Notes: generated by a model not told the origin, from the sequence alone. 64,000 bases of DNA from Paramarasmius palmivorus (GCA_037176845.1 JAYKXP010000034.1:474215-538214); one strand, 5' to 3'. Shown: positions 45,706 to 60,592, numbered from the stretch's first letter. Program-made: numbers and translations.

Positions 45706-47249
45706 GGAGCTGCAAGTAGGGAATTGACTGGAATGGCCTATTGAATACTAAATAGTCAGTACAGGTCGGAGTTCGAGCATCATTTAATTTCGGTAGTCAC
45801 ATGGTTCCCGTTCTTGAAGCTTCGAGAACTTGCTATTTTTGGTGTTTCTCTCGTCGCCTCTCTCGTCGGCGATGCGATCACGTGACAGGAGACTTTTCTG
45901 GTCCCGCCGATCTGCTGCCGTATCCTCAGGGATTGCCTACAAGCTTGCTACCTGGGCTCACTCATTACGCATCCAGTTGGAGTATGAACTAATTTCTGAT
46001 TCAACGTACTATAGCCGATCAAGACGCGAGAAGGCACAATTTCATACCATGTTTGGCCTGTAGTCGTATAAACAAGAGGATTTGCCCTGAGTGGCAGCCT
46101 GAATGGAGTGGTAGCTGCATAAGCCGCGGACGTTCCAGGGGCCTAACTCATGGGTATGATGCAAAAATGGGATCGGTGGAGAAACAAGATGTAAAACTAG
46201 TAGAAGAGAGTTTTAAGAATTAGATTAGGTCGTACTTTCAACCTTTCTTAGCACCGATTCTGATGAGTACTTGAGCTGTGCTGGCAGTTCGGACTACGAT
46301 GGGTGTTTTACGTTTGATCCACACCCAGTCATTGTTGCAAGGTTTACGACCAGCACAGTTTCTCTTGACGGTCTTACCACATTGAGCTGATGCCAGAGGT
46401 CTTCCTGTAGCATGCTGTACCTACTGGCAGGCGAGTCTTCTAGACGGGCCAAATGGGCTGGGATGTGTTGGCTGTCGTCAAACAAAATTGGGAGTTCACT
46501 TTGCAAGATTTTCAGGACACTGTCCTCGATACCTTCGAATCTACGTGGACAACGTCACAGTCCAGAGTTCGTTTGTCTCTCTGGGGTTGATATTGGTGTA
46601 GGAATTGGGTGATATCTACGCACTGTACGCACCCGTGGTCCGAGTCTCTCAACCTCCAAATTTGGCGTGTCTAGAGACGAAAACGCCCCTCTGGCTCAAA
46701 CCAATATCCATCCTCACTCTCATCCCCCAGTCATAACCCACATTGACTGGAATAGCTCTGCCGTTCGACTCTCCGAGCGATATGTACTGAGCTCTGGGAT
46801 TGCAGTCGCTGCGTTGCCATGCTACCTCTACCCTGTTTCAAGTTGGATCAGCTGTTTCGAACAAATTGATGACAGTGCCGATCAATTTGGTATATCCTGT
46901 ATTATGGTAGTTAGTAGATACCCGTAGCATGTACCTATATTCTGTCGGAGTAGATGTAATACGGAAACCTGCACTGATCGAGGTCGGACCACAGCACAAT
47001 ATTATCCAGGGTACTTGAAGGAGGTATTTTTGCGGAGTAGGAGTGATCGAGTGAAGCTGAGGCGAAAGTTTCAGAGGCAGAACATAAGCAGAATCAGTAA
47101 AGAAGCTGGAAAACAGCATTCATTTACTCGTCATCAGAAGTCAGGGGATCCTCGAACAGGCAGAAAGGATTCGATGTCTGGAGAGAGAAACACCGGATCA
47201 TGGCCGAAAGAAAAGACAGGGAACTATAAGAAATGATTGAGACGTACCT

Positions 47250-47440
47250 AAACCTTGACTTTACACCAACTCAAATAAGGAGTGAGCTCAGACTACGATG
47301 GATGTGTTCCACGTTCTCCAGGGTTATTGTTGGCAGGTGTGAGAAGCTTTCTCGGTGGAGTAGAAGCAATCAAGTGAGCGCCAGAAGCGGCAGAGGAGTA
47401 TTAGCTGCCTAGGCGGACGTTTTCGGGACGGACACGAGCA
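47250..47440. repeat. dispersed segment R2, copy at 47.3 kb
   Basis: Starts with ACTCAAATAAGGAGTGAG, followed by CTCAGACTACGATGGATGTG and the CTAGGCGGACGTTTT block, in the same order as at 34800-35190. Confidence 0.7.
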
Positions 47441-47879
47441 AGATTTATAGAGAAAGAGAAGTAAGACAGCGCGAGAGTTTTCGTTTTTGTCGGAATCGAT
47501 AGGGGAAACATCTAGTCGTTGGGCAGAGAACAAAGTGATTGAGCGAGAAGGTAGGTTGGTGGTCTGAACAATATTTCAGGCGAAGGGTGCAGTCGTTTAC
47601 GTGCTTCAGAGAATCATGTAGCGTTCGAAAGGAGAGCGAAAGATCATGACTTGATGGCTTGAACGTGATCAACGTTAGTATGGAGAGATTACACGAAGGG
47701 ATCACGACGCACCTATAGCCCTACTTTCGGTTATCGAAGCGGAGTTGGCATTGAAAGTTTGAACTCTCGAAGGTTGAAGTTGCTGTCAGGGTATAGCAGT
47801 AGCCGAGAGCGTAGCCATCGCTGGTCCGGTGACGAGAGTATGATATACTGTAAAGTTAGAGACAAAATTCACGATTTCC

Positions 47880-50430
<2,551 letters not shown>

Positions 50431-51587
50431 CCGTTGTGGTTTTGGTATGGTTTTTGTTGTCTGTGTGGTTTTCGGTGGTGTTGGGTTTCGGCGTTGGTTG
50501 GTGTTGGGCGATGGGAGTGGTGAGGAAGGCACGGGGAAGAGGAGAGAAAAGAGTGGTAAATACCAGATAATAGTGAGATACCCTGTGTAGGATAGGCGAG
50601 GAACGAAGAGATTGTTTCTGGAATGGAGTTGGGTGTCGTCGCGATGTTGGGCGTAGGGGGAGATGAACACGAGTGCGGGATGGCAATTATAATCATCGAG
50701 TGAACACCTGAAAACGAAGCTAGGAATTCTCGCCACATTACTCTAATCGATGCCGAATAGAATCGTTGAGAACCGTTACTCACAGGACGCCTATGGACGT
50801 GAGGCAGAACGTAATGCTTTCAGGACATTTCGTTGATGAGAAGTCAAAACGGTTGATGTGGGAGTACGGTTTAGAAGATCTTCATTGGGTTTACTTTATA
50901 CCTCCAACCGCACCATTCTTCTTTGAACCGGGACCCTGATAAGCGAGGAACGAAGAACAGGACCAGGGGTGTAGTCGGTTGATCGATCTTTCTTACTATA
51001 ACGATGCGCTAGATAGGTTTATTCGGAAAATACGACGAAAGAATACAGGGCGGGAGAATGAAAGTCACGGTTTAGAACAACTTCGCTGTCTTCATGCCTC
51101 CTAAGCCGTCGAATAGAGGCTTGCACGATTCATCTTCTAGATTTAGCTGGATAATTAGATAGGCGATGATGCGTGGTGTACGTTTGGCGGCGCTTCAAAT
51201 TTTTATGGTGCGGAGTGGCTCGCCGCCTGTAGATGATGGAGTACATAGCTAGTAATCTCGCGGCGTGTCATCGCTTTGTGGAATTAAAGAAAAGCCTTAT
51301 CAGTGATGCGGTTGATTACACGCTTCCGGGACTAGAGCTTTTCTCTCGATCTGCGCATACCGGTGCCATTGTGCGGTACTCCAAACCCATTCCAAGTTTA
51401 GCGCCCATTCAAAAGCGCTGAGAACAGTGACCATCGTGGGTGCACAAGTTCAAAACGATAAATTCTGTATAGCACAGTCAATTACACACACCGGTAAGGT
51501 TGATGCGAGCGCACATTGGTTAGAGGTGGCTTTACCGAAGACAGTACTATAAAAGTCACGGTTTAGAAGATGTTATACACTGTCTTT
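50431..51587. other. 1.2-kb gap holding a truncated array-type gene start
   Basis: No complete gene. 51060-51130 repeats the promoter-proximal and start-codon region of the gene at 51588, listed separately. Otherwise short frames only. Confidence 0.5.
51060..51130 (+). pseudogene. truncated duplicate of the start of copy M
   Basis: AAAGTCACGGTTTAGAA, CTGTCTT(C/T)ATGCCTCCTA and GAGGCTTGCACG appear here in the same order as at 51553-51652, but the internal part of exon 1 is missing. The shared sequence includes the ATG, supporting 51588 as the true start of copy M. Confidence 0.7.
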
Positions 51588-52144
51588 ATGCCTCCTACTG
51601 TACCTCATTATGAAGAAGCCATCGCTTACATTGGAATGGAGGCTTGCACGTCTACAACAGCCTTCACGGTCCTTTTCCTAGCTGTTTCGATGGTACCTGC
51701 TTTGAAATGGTTCTTTTCGTACATCTCTGTCGAACAATTGGACACTGTCATCTCCGAAGTGCGCACTATCATGAACGTTAACGATCAGTGCGTACGCTTT
51801 GGGGCTCAGATAACTCGGTATGCTGGTCTTACCGCCCACGATATGAATCTTGACTGACGATGGGTTCAAAGGCTTGAAAGACGTCTATCTCAATTCAAGT
51901 ACCTGCGATACTCCATTGATAATACTTCATGGACGACATACATCTATTTTTTCCTCTGGATCCGGTGGAGTGAACCTGTCTTGTTACGTTGGGAAATAGG
52001 AAAGGTTAAACGCGGTATATTGGTATGTCACACGATGAGTTTTTTTGCGTGTACTGCGATTTACCGTAGCATTAGGCTGAGATTGAGTTGGAGAAAGGTG
52101 CACTTGATGCTTATCAAAGGAATCGACGTCGTAGGAACGCATGA
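51588..52144 (+). CDS. small membrane protein, copy M (intact, 149 aa, opposite strand to the array)
   Basis: Exons 51588-51817, 51872-52022 (151 nt) and 52076-52144, phases 2 and 0, the same architecture as the array at 23.7-45.7 kb. N-terminus MPPTVPHYEEAIAYIGMEAC, hydrophobic stretch TAFTVLFLAVSMVPALKWF, then SYISVEQLDTVISEVRT. Exon 2 core: RYSIDNTSWTTYIYFFLW, RWSEPVLLRWEIGKVKRGIL. Exon 3: AEIELEKGALDAYQRNRRRR. It is the most diverged intact member, lies beyond the kinase gene and is convergent with the MFS gene 82 bp away. Its start resembles copy A (MPPT). Confidence 0.87.
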
Positions 52145-52226
52145 GAAGCTGGTATTTTTACATACAGCCTGTTACCCTAAAGAAAACATAAAACGTAAAA
52201 TACTTTCGCTCCGAGTCCAATACCAA

Positions 52227-54442
52227 TCAATGATTCAACTCTTCCCTCGAACTCGACTTTTCGCCGGACCCTTTTACGCTATCTTCCACTGCTTTATCTC
52301 GAGAATCCGGGATATCCGATAGGAAAAACACAGTAAGTATGAACGCCACACCAGCCCAAGGGACTAGTGAAATGAAACACCACCTCACACCATCTCTGAA
52401 TGCGTCTCTTACGATCGTTTGCGTGGATGCAGGAAGGGATGCGATGGCGCCTAATCCGGAAACTGAGAAGTCGAGATTGATATCGGAGGAAGAGAGGTGT
52501 GATTTCACACGAGCGTTAAGAATTGCGCCGCATTGTGCAAGACCTACTGTTCCTCCTAGGGAGCGGAACTGGGTGTTCAAGTGAGTGAGAAAAGGAAATA
52601 GGAAAGAAGACGAAACGACGTACGAAAAGGATAAGAGCGGATACGATAGCTACGCGTTCGGATGGTTGGGAGAATCGTGCGTGGACGTTCAAGGAACCAA
52701 GAGTGAGACCACAGCCGACACCTGAAAACGATTGGTTAGACGAAGGGTCTTGAGATCGGAGTGAGACGAACCAGCCATAGCTAGGAATCTGATGAGGGGG
52801 TGAGTCTCAAGGCAATGCTTCGGTAAGGTAATACACTTACCCATTCACTATATTCTGGTTATTCTTCTGTATCGCCATCGAAATAAGACCCAACGAAATC
52901 GGTAGAATCAGTCCGCCAAGTTGTATCGCGTACTTGGGCTATAATCCGAATTTAGTCTACGCAGATCACCAAAGCGCCGAGATAACTTACCTGCCTCAAT
53001 CGTTTTGTCACCCTCACCGCAAGCATCGTTCCAGCCCCACTTCCCGGTGCGAAATACACCAACTGTACACCCGCTTTCGATGGATCCAAGCCAACAGCAA
53101 CAGTCATAAAAATCGCAACAAAGTAAAACATGACGATCATCACCATGCCTCCTGCGAATGAAGCTGCCATCACTGTGCAGATATCCATACTTCGGAAAAG
53201 CTCGAGTGGGATCGTTGGGTATGAGGAGAATATTCCTGATGGAGATGAGGCGATGTTGTTTTGCTTCTTTTCGAGGAGATATAACCACGCGATGCAAATG
53301 AGGAGTACTACGCCACCGACGGTGAAAGATACGATGACTTTGATGGTGTCCCAGTCTTGGGTTGAGCCCCAGTTGAGAGCGAGGAGTATGAGTATACCGG
53401 CAGAAACGAAGAGGAATGTGCCTATCCAGTCGATTTTGGTGATTTTGGATAAGTAGCTGGATGTGCGAGGTTGAGAGGTAGGGAGTTTGGTTCCTTCGAT
53501 GACGAACCCTTTTTTGAGGTCTTTTCGGAGGAGAAGGAAAATGAGGATCATGGATAGAGCTGCGGCTGGGAGGCTGTGGTGCGTTAAGTATTGATTGATA
53601 GGCGGAGAAAAAACACGCACTTGATTGCGAAGACCCATCTGAAGGAAACTTTGGTGAGGTATCCACCTATTAGAGGTCCAACAGAGTATCCGATGGCGTA
53701 GAGTAGGAATAGAATGGAGACCTGCCAGTTGTTGTCGTCGAGAGACCTCGAATCCGATATGATGACTCGAACGACCTGCAGAACGATGAATGAACGGATT
53801 GATGGGGTGTTCAAGATACTTACGGTAAGTAAACCAGCAGCACCAATCCCAGCGATAGCACGACCGGATAACATCATTTCCATGTTTTGTGCGCCGGTGC
53901 TCAACGCGCTTCCGATGATGAAAAAGATCAACGATGTCTGAATTGCAAAGTGACGTCCATAGATGTCGGCTACTGAGGCGAAAAGAGGTAGGAAGACGGT
54001 GGATGTAAGGAGATATAGTGTTCCGATGTAGCTGTACGCAAGCGTCAATGAGATCTATATGTTTGACCAGCGTCAATTTGGGAAGCTCACCTTTGCAGAT
54101 CTAAACGGTGGAACGCCGACTATCAAGTAATCAGAAAGGACAACATGTGAAACATAGAGCTAGACACACAGCTATTTCCGTTTGTGCAGTAGCGACAACT
54201 AGTCCGGTGATGTCAGCTTGAGATCGTCTACCCATAACGTAAAGCTACGTACCAGTATAATCTAGCGTCTCGAGGAATATTGGTATCGCCAGCGCAGATG
54301 CAAGCTTAACTCTGAACCACCACTCGCTGGAGGTGGTTTCTCGCGGGGCCTTCTCTTCCTTCACGATTGGCGTTCCATCGGCCGTCACGGTTTTGGAGTT
54401 TTGATATCTTCGTCTGATGAATCGATAGAGCGTGATGATCAT
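52227..54442 (-). CDS. MFS transporter, drug:H+ antiporter-like (582 aa)
   Basis: Ten exons join in phase: 54253-54442, 54170-54198, 54091-54119, 53824-54031, 53621-53775, 52991-53573, 52841-52938, 52772-52788 (17 nt), 52624-52721 and 52227-52568. The N-terminal LDYTVVATAQTEIASAFH and LLTSTVFLPLFASVADIYGR (motif A-like G-x-x-x-D-x-x-G-R region), GRAIAGIGAAGLL and YAIGYSVGPLIGGYL (motif C-like) match the 14-helix DHA2 branch of fungal multidrug and toxin exporters. Mid-protein loops and YPTIPLELFRS are also typical. The C-terminal part (GVGCGLTLGSLNVHARF, LGGTVGLAQCGAIL) is the usual last helices. It should export small molecules at the plasma or vacuolar membrane; the substrate is unknown. 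No biosynthetic gene is adjacent. Confidence 0.92.
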
Positions 54443-54992
54443 GTTGGGTTTGAAAGAACAAGACCTGGGGGTGGGCTATATTATATAGATGTGATTCATT
54501 CTAAGGCCTGCGTCTGCGTCAAATCTTCGTTCGTGGCGATGCACTGAGTCCTATGCGGCGATCACGAGTCTTATCCAGGTTTCGGAGCTACAGTGCGAAT
54601 GGATGCATTTCGACACTGTGACTGTCCCAGTCGATGAGATATGAACGTACCTTGGACAGAAAGCAGTCGACGCAAAGTGACGGACACGATTCGGATACAC
54701 TCAAAGATACGAGTAAGATATGCCTCAGGGTGCTTTCCTTCAGCAGATCGGCCGGTTTCACCGTAAGGATAGATCCAGACAGTTTGGTTTCGGTTTAGAT
54801 CTAGAGTTGGTCTAGAGATCATGGTGGTGCGGAGTTAAGAAGGAAAAACGCAGTGACCCTGCACGTGAGAAGAATGCTTACCACCGTGGCGAACCATCAC
54901 GTAAAGCGAAAAGTGTGGCGTTCCTCGAAGCAGGATCTCACATCAATATGCTAGTTAGATAACGAGTCTAATGTCTACAGCCAATATATGTG
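54443..54992. other. intergenic gap, no gene seen
   Basis: Upstream of the MFS gene, with a TATATTATATAGA stretch near 54478 that may be its TATA region. Only short frames otherwise. Confidence 0.4.
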
Positions 54993-56787
54993 CTACTCCT
55001 CTTTTTGGTCTACTACTTTAGCTCGATACACGAGCATCGCATGACAACCAGGCCCATGGTAAGCCGCTACGACAAGGATCTCCTGTTGCACATCTACCTT
55101 TTCCCACTCCGCCAAAAATTGCTGCTTTTTATCTTCCCCATGAGCGCATTTCATCTTTCCCAAATTCTCAGAAATTTCCTTCGCTAACCCAGGCCTGATA
55201 GTAAATGGGTAGACACGACAGTCAACACACAACACAGGCAACTACTACATCTTGACGAGGGTCAGGACCAATCTCCAGTTTGGCCTTATCCGCCATGATT
55301 CGGTTGATAATCCCAGAAATTCGACGCATGGTATGGTATTTGATGAGCTCTTCATCGTACGTAGATGGCTCTCCTGAATACGTGGAGTATCAGTACATGG
55401 AATCGAGATGAATGAAAAACGGCATCATGCACCAATTCGCTTGGCGAGCTCCTTGCATTTGATGGAATGCCCGGTGTCCCAATCGGCTTTCTGACACTCA
55501 ATAGTGCAGTATACACCGATCTGACACTGAGAGCATTTTCGGTACTTGATCCGGTTGTAGTATGCATCTGGCGTCATCCTGTGCGGACACTTGGAGAAAC
55601 CTAATGAGCAGAGTATCGAGAAAATACAACAAGATGCTCACATAGCGGCTGATACATCCAACCTCTCGCTCAAAGTCGTGTATTGACTCGGCAAATTTTT
55701 CGGCCTCAGTGGCAACCGACTGAGCTACTTGGAGGAAAGGATGATCTTTCTGGTCTGAATTGGGCATTTCGATGGCCATCCCTTGCTTGAGCACTCCTTG
55801 TAGCTTGCGAAGGCATCGCAGAACTACCGACCGATAGACTAGAAATGGTTCCAATGCGACTATTGTTCTCGCATATTCGTTGAGCAATTCATCGTCGGCA
55901 CCAGACATTGTCTTCCACATCGCATGTATCATTCTGTTGTCAAGCGATTCAACGACCCCGGTATGTCCGTATGCCCAGCATTCACGGGCGATCTGACAAC
56001 AGAAGTACAGGGATGAAAAAAGACCTTGTATGTCGATATTTAGGCGAGAGGATCTGCCGGAAGTTAACGCTAGGAAGCACATAGTTCGTGCAACCCATGC
56101 CGGAAGGTTATTCTTCAGCAAAACACGGCAGAACTCTGGTCTCTTGGAGGAAATGAGAAGATGAATGAGGTGTAGAGACTCGGAAAAGGCGAGCGGTTCG
56201 AAAGGTATCTTCCATCCTTGTAGGGGGATCTGGTTAAGGGAGATGAGATATCGGACGGCATTGAGTGGGACATCGTATTCTTCGATTGTGGCCAATGAAG
56301 CGACAATGTCCTCCTTTGGCATGATTTTTGCCAAGCGCATGAAAAGAAATGCGAACTGGATATCTTGCCTGGCATTCAAGTGCACGCAGAACCTTACCAG
56401 TATTGGAAGTAAGTCTGGCGCTGCATCATATATGTGGTGCCGATCGGGAGGTTGAACCAGTTTCAGGGTAGAGTTTGAAGGTGCCATGAGTATTTCATTG
56501 GCGATCGAAACAAGCTGCTGGAAGCGATCCTTGGGGACATCCAGGAAGGCGTATGTGCGAAGAAAGAGCGAAGCCCATCGACACACTTTATCCCAGTTTA
56601 CCCTGAGAACTCTGGGAAGGAAGGGATTGGCTGCTCGACGGTCGGTAGAAAGAAGGATACTCAAGGAGTTGAAAATATCTATTGGAGAAATGGGCAGCAA
56701 TGGTTCGAGATGTGCTGGAATTGGCTTCGAAAGCTTTTCCTCGACATCCTTGGCGATGAAACGGCATTGGCGATCGAAATGGGCCAT
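54993..56787 (-). CDS. MYND-type zinc-finger protein, C-terminus cut by a 7-bp duplication
   Basis: Exons 55642-56787, 55443-55589 extended to 55433, and from 55373 downwards, with phases 0 and 1 as in its paralogs. The N-terminal 382 residues are the helical region (DLLPILVRFCVHLNA, HTGVVESLDNRMIHAMWKT, ALEPFLVYRSVVLRCL). The MYND exon begins CPHRMTPDAYYNRIKYRKC and continues VYCTIECQKADW with HSIKC. In the last exon the heptamer TGTGTTG is present twice in tandem. The frame then stops at 55222 (484 residues) after QDVVVACV, instead of continuing CVDCRVYP...EILVVAAYHGPGCHAMLVYR to 54993. The lost part is otherwise undamaged, so the mutation is very recent or a sequence error. Its nearest relative is the intact gene next to it. 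Confidence 0.85.
55223..55236. repeat. 7-bp tandem duplication that frameshifts the MYND gene
   Basis: CAACACA occurs twice in direct succession on the plus strand. One copy restores the frame shared with the paralog at 57358-59128 (ACVDYRLYP there). Confidence 0.85.
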
Positions 56788-57357
56788 AATCTGCAGGAGT
56801 GTTGATTTCCATCACATCATATGCATAGAATCTACACATACCGTCCCGGTATCTTATAATGGACACTTGAGTCGATGAGAGTTGCGGTCAAGAAGCAGAG
56901 CTGCGAGGAAAAAAACCCCATGCCATCGTCATAAAGAAGCTTGCAGAGATCCGATTCTGACCGGTAACCTGAGTAAACCGTGCGAAGAAATGAAGGTAAA
57001 AGCGGCGCTTCAATGGTGCTTAATTCTCAAAGTTGAGTAGTCATGTTATTGGTCACTTTGGAGAGTGGGTGCTGTGGATAAGCTTTAGCAAGGGTGTCGT
57101 AACTGCCTGAACATCTTCAGCCGTGGGATGAAGAAAGGTCGATACGGGATTCGGATGAACATAACGAGGCAGGCTTTTCGTTATGACGATATTTTGATGT
57201 GGAACCTTGGTCCGGGGAAGACCAGGGTGGACGACTGAGTCTCATGCCAGCGGGAATTGATGTATTGTTGACCTCTTTCTATGTGGTAACGACATAAGTA
57301 GACTTTGACGGAAAGGCGTTGAAAACAGTTCAAGGGAAGATTCCTTCACCAAGAGTG
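56788..57357. other. intergenic gap, no gene seen
   Basis: Separates the two head-to-tail MYND genes on the minus strand; presumably holds the promoter of the left one. Confidence 0.45.
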
Positions 57358-59128
57358 TCAATCCAACAACTCAATTCGGTAGATCAGCACCGCATGGCAA
57401 CCAGTACCAGGGTGAAACACCACAACGACGATCTCCTTTTTCATGTCCACCCTTTTCCATTCCTCCAGCAGTTCCCTCCTTTTGTCCTCCCCATGTTTAC
57501 ACGTCTCCAATATCACAGACAATGCTTTCAGAGCTTCCTTTGCCGTCTGCGGAGTCACTTGGGCTGGGTATAGACGATAATCGACGCAGGCAATGATAGC
57601 GTTTTGACGAGGATTGGTACCTATCTCTGCTCTGGCTTTTTCATGTAACAGCTTGCGACGGTAGTTGGAGAAATAGGGTTTAAGGGAGTGTTTGATAAGA
57701 GCTTTGTCGTAGGGAGATAGCCGATACTGCATTGCTGTTTTTCCAAGCACATGTTAGCCCAGACTCCTGACGAAGAAGAGAGTAGTGTTTACCAAGCTGT
57801 CTTGTGAGATCTTTACATTCGTGAGAATGTTTGGCTTTCCAGTCAGCCTTCTGACATTGAGCACTACAATACACGCCCAACTGGCAGCTCGAGCACCTCT
57901 GGTACCTCACGCGACTGTCTTTCGATCGTGTTGGGTCCGGACACTAAACATGTCTAAGTAGAATCAAGAGAATCCGAGCAATAAAACGTACATTCAAATT
58001 AACGCAGCCGGACTCTCGCTCGAAATGACGCCTCGAGTCTGCAAACAGGGAGGCGGAGCGAATGACTTGAATGAAGGCTGCCCGGAACGGATGATTTCGG
58101 TCAATAATGTGAGCCTCCAATCCACGTTTTCGCAGCCCTTCCAATTTCGGAATGCAGCGGATGACCACCGAGCGAAAAACCAGTAATGGCATCATTGCAA
58201 GTAATGCCTCTGCACAAAGCTTTACCAAGTCATGATCCTTATCCACCAAATGTAATGCATTCCACATTGATAGAACGATTTTGTTGTCGAGGGAGTCGAC
58301 TAGCCACATATGACCGTGGGACCAGGATCCCTTGGACATATGACAACACAATTCCAAGCACAGGAGCAGTCCTTCACGGTCCATTGAGGCCAAACTAGCT
58401 CTATTGGGTAGCGACGCGAGGTCGAACATGGTTCGTCCAAGCCATTTCACAAGCCCGTGTTCAAGTAGAGGATGAAGAAAGTGTTGATCATTCCCGGAGA
58501 CGAGGATCTGGATGTATCGAAGGGCAACGAAGAAGGGCATAGTGTCGAAACCCGAACGAATATTAGAACCGAGGAGTCGTTGGTTTAGCATAACGAGGTA
58601 ACGGATGGCGTTGAGTGGAATATTGTAGTCGCTGATTGAGAGGAATATAACGATCATATTCTCTTCAACCATGGTGGTCATCAACGTCATAAAAATCGGG
58701 ACAAAGTGGGAGCTTTGGGTCGCATTCAAGTGAACAGATAGCTTAACCAGGAGTGGTAGTAAACCAGGAGTGGATGCATACGCTTTCTCGCGATCCCCAA
58801 CCTGACCGAATTCTAGGGCGAGAATTTCGGAAGCTGCCAGTATATTACGTCCGAGTGACATGACCTGCGTGCACAGGGTCTCAGGGATCTCCGAGAACGC
58901 GTATGTTTGAATGAAGAGGTAAACCCATTGGCAGGCTTTGCTCCAGTTTGCCTTGAGCAATTGTACCAGCATAGGGTTTCTGGAGATGGAATCTGCGGAA
59001 ATAAGAATGCTCAGTGCCTCCAATATATTGAGGTGAGCCGTGGGCGATGGATCGAGACTCGCTGGAATTGGTGTCGAGAGCATCTTCGCGATGTGTTTAG
59101 CCTCGGCTTGACGGTTCAGACGATTCAT
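57358..59128 (-). CDS. MYND-type zinc-finger protein with helical N-terminal region (intact, 554 aa)
   Basis: Exons 57992-59128, 57793-57943 and 57358-57734 join with phases 0 and 1. Residues 1-379 form the helical region (PGLLPLLVKLSVHLNA, LNAIRYLVMLNQ, HGLVKWLGRTM, GHMWLVDSLDNKIVLSMWN, PLLVFRSVVIRCIPKLEGL). The MYND exon reads CPDPTRSKDSRVRYQRCSSC, VYCSAQCQKADW and HSHEC. The last exon is the conserved region LSPYDKALIKHS, ARAEIGTNPRQNAIIACVDY and EIVVVVFHPGTGCHAVLIYR. It is the best-preserved member here and a good reference for the broken ones. The helical part probably serves as a binding platform next to the peptide-binding zinc finger. Confidence 0.9.
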
Positions 59129-59683
59129 GTCCTAGATAAAGTTTGATTAGTTAGAACATTCCGTTCTTTATACGCAACAAACCCTTCCTTTGTCGCCTAC
59201 AGAAACTTGACGTGGAGCAAACGTGGAGGTTGTGTTCAAGAAACTGGTAGTCACATGCAAGGTTGAACTTGATCGGCATTCTCGGAGATTATCGGCTTTC
59301 GGATATAAGCACAAAACAACGGGTCTCTTTTTCTCAGCCTAGGGTTTACAATGAAGCCTAGACACGCGATATTCATTGCACCATATACAAATGTGCTACG
59401 CATAACTTTTGTAGGACGAGGAATGTCGTTATAGGCGAGACAGATACTGGTACATTCCTGGCCTTGCGGCGATAATGGTAATCCGGGTTCGAATGCTGCA
59501 TGGCCTACAGGAAATATGAACAACATTGCTCGTGATGCAAAGACATCAACTCACAAACTTTCCATGTAACGAAGGTTGCTGGCGACTCAATCCCGACCGT
59601 CTGTAAAATTGAATCGACTTCCAAACATGCGGCGAGCTTATATTTAGCACGAAACGTAAATCCTGGTAGAAGGAAGCCATATA
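59129..59683. other. gap with a possible small minus-strand exon pair
   Basis: Frames ending at 59251 (AAFEPGLPLSPQGQECTSIC) and about 59570-59660 (SILQTVGIESPATFVTWK) have a plausible acceptor (TTCCTGTAG) between them but no start, domain or neighbour that supports a gene. Confidence 0.3.
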
Positions 59684-60592
59684 TTATGTCATTACCGACT
59701 TCAAGTCCTCGCCATCTTCAACGTTCTCCGCCTTTGTTCCTTTCCTGTACTCTTTCAGAATACAAGGCTCTCTCGATCCCGCCTTCTTGCATCCCTTGCA
59801 TACCCGTCCATGCTGAATCATCAACACATGAAGCCCGTACTTCACCTCATCCGGAACCCTTTTATCCAGATGTGCTTGAGCCATCACCCTATCCGCTTTC
59901 TCCGGTACCCATCCCAAAAACTTGCTCAACCGAAATACATGCGTATCCACCGCAAACGAATCCCTTCCCAAACAAAACAACAGCACACACGAAGCCGTTT
60001 TAGGACCCACACCATCATACGCTATCAACTCATTCATGATCTCCTCATCCGACTTGTTCTGATCTGCGAGATGCTGTAATGAATATTTGCCATGTTTCTC
60101 TTTGATGGAGCCGAGAAGCTTCTGGATCGTCGCTGCCTTCTTGTTCGCCAATCCACCATGTCGTATAGCTTCTACTACCTTTGCCGTAGACGCTTCAGCG
60201 ATAGCAGCAAAGTTGTGCTTCCCAAACGCTGTATCCAAGCTCGCCTTTGCACTAGACGAGTTCTTTCCCGATGTGTTCTGTGAGAGAATCACACCAATAA
60301 GCGAGTCAATGACGTTGTTCGTGCTGCCGCATGTTTGAGCCGAGTTGTTGGATGCTTTCGGGGGTAATCGGGAGCGTGCATGCTGTGGATGGGCTTTGGC
60401 GAGGACTTCATATACTGCATGAGCATCTTCAGGTGTGGGATGAGGAAACGTCGGATAGGGGGATTCGGATGAATATGAGGCGGCCAGGCGGAGTTTCTTT
60501 TCGCTATGAGAGGATTTAGACGGAGACGAAGGTATAGAAGACGAAAGACTTGGTGAACGACTTCGTTTTAAGCCAGCGCGAATAGAGGTCAT
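59684..60592 (-). CDS. endonuclease III-like DNA glycosylase (HhH-GPD superfamily)
   Basis: A single exon of 302 residues. After a basic Ser-rich leader (residues 1-40) comes the HhH-GPD fold: ILSQNT at 102-107, the helix-hairpin-helix YDGVGPKTA with Lys198 at the position of the catalytic Lys of endonuclease III, and VDTHV with the conserved catalytic Asp216. Such enzymes remove oxidised pyrimidines in base-excision repair and nick the abasic site. The C-terminal cluster region has only three cysteines (C265, C268, C277; spacing x2 and x8), not the C-x6-C-x2-C-x5-C that binds 4Fe-4S in endonuclease III, so it probably lacks the cluster or binds it differently. The leader may contain a nuclear localisation signal (SEKKLRL). 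The absence of introns is unusual for the region. Confidence 0.9.
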   Translation of the reverse strand: MTSIRAGLKRSRSPSLSSSIPSSPSKSSHSEKKLRLAASYSSESPYPTFPHPTPEDAHAVYEVLAKAHPQHARSRLPPKASNNSAQTCGSTNNVIDSLIGVILSQNTSGKNSSSAKASLDTAFGKHNFAAIAEASTAKVVEAIRHGGLANKKAATIQKLLGSIKEKHGKYSLQHLADQNKSDEEIMNELIAYDGVGPKTASCVLLFCLGRDSFAVDTHVFRLSKFLGWVPEKADRVMAQAHLDKRVPDEVKYGLHVLMIQHGRVCKGCKKAGSREPCILKEYRKGTKAENVEDGEDLKSVMT

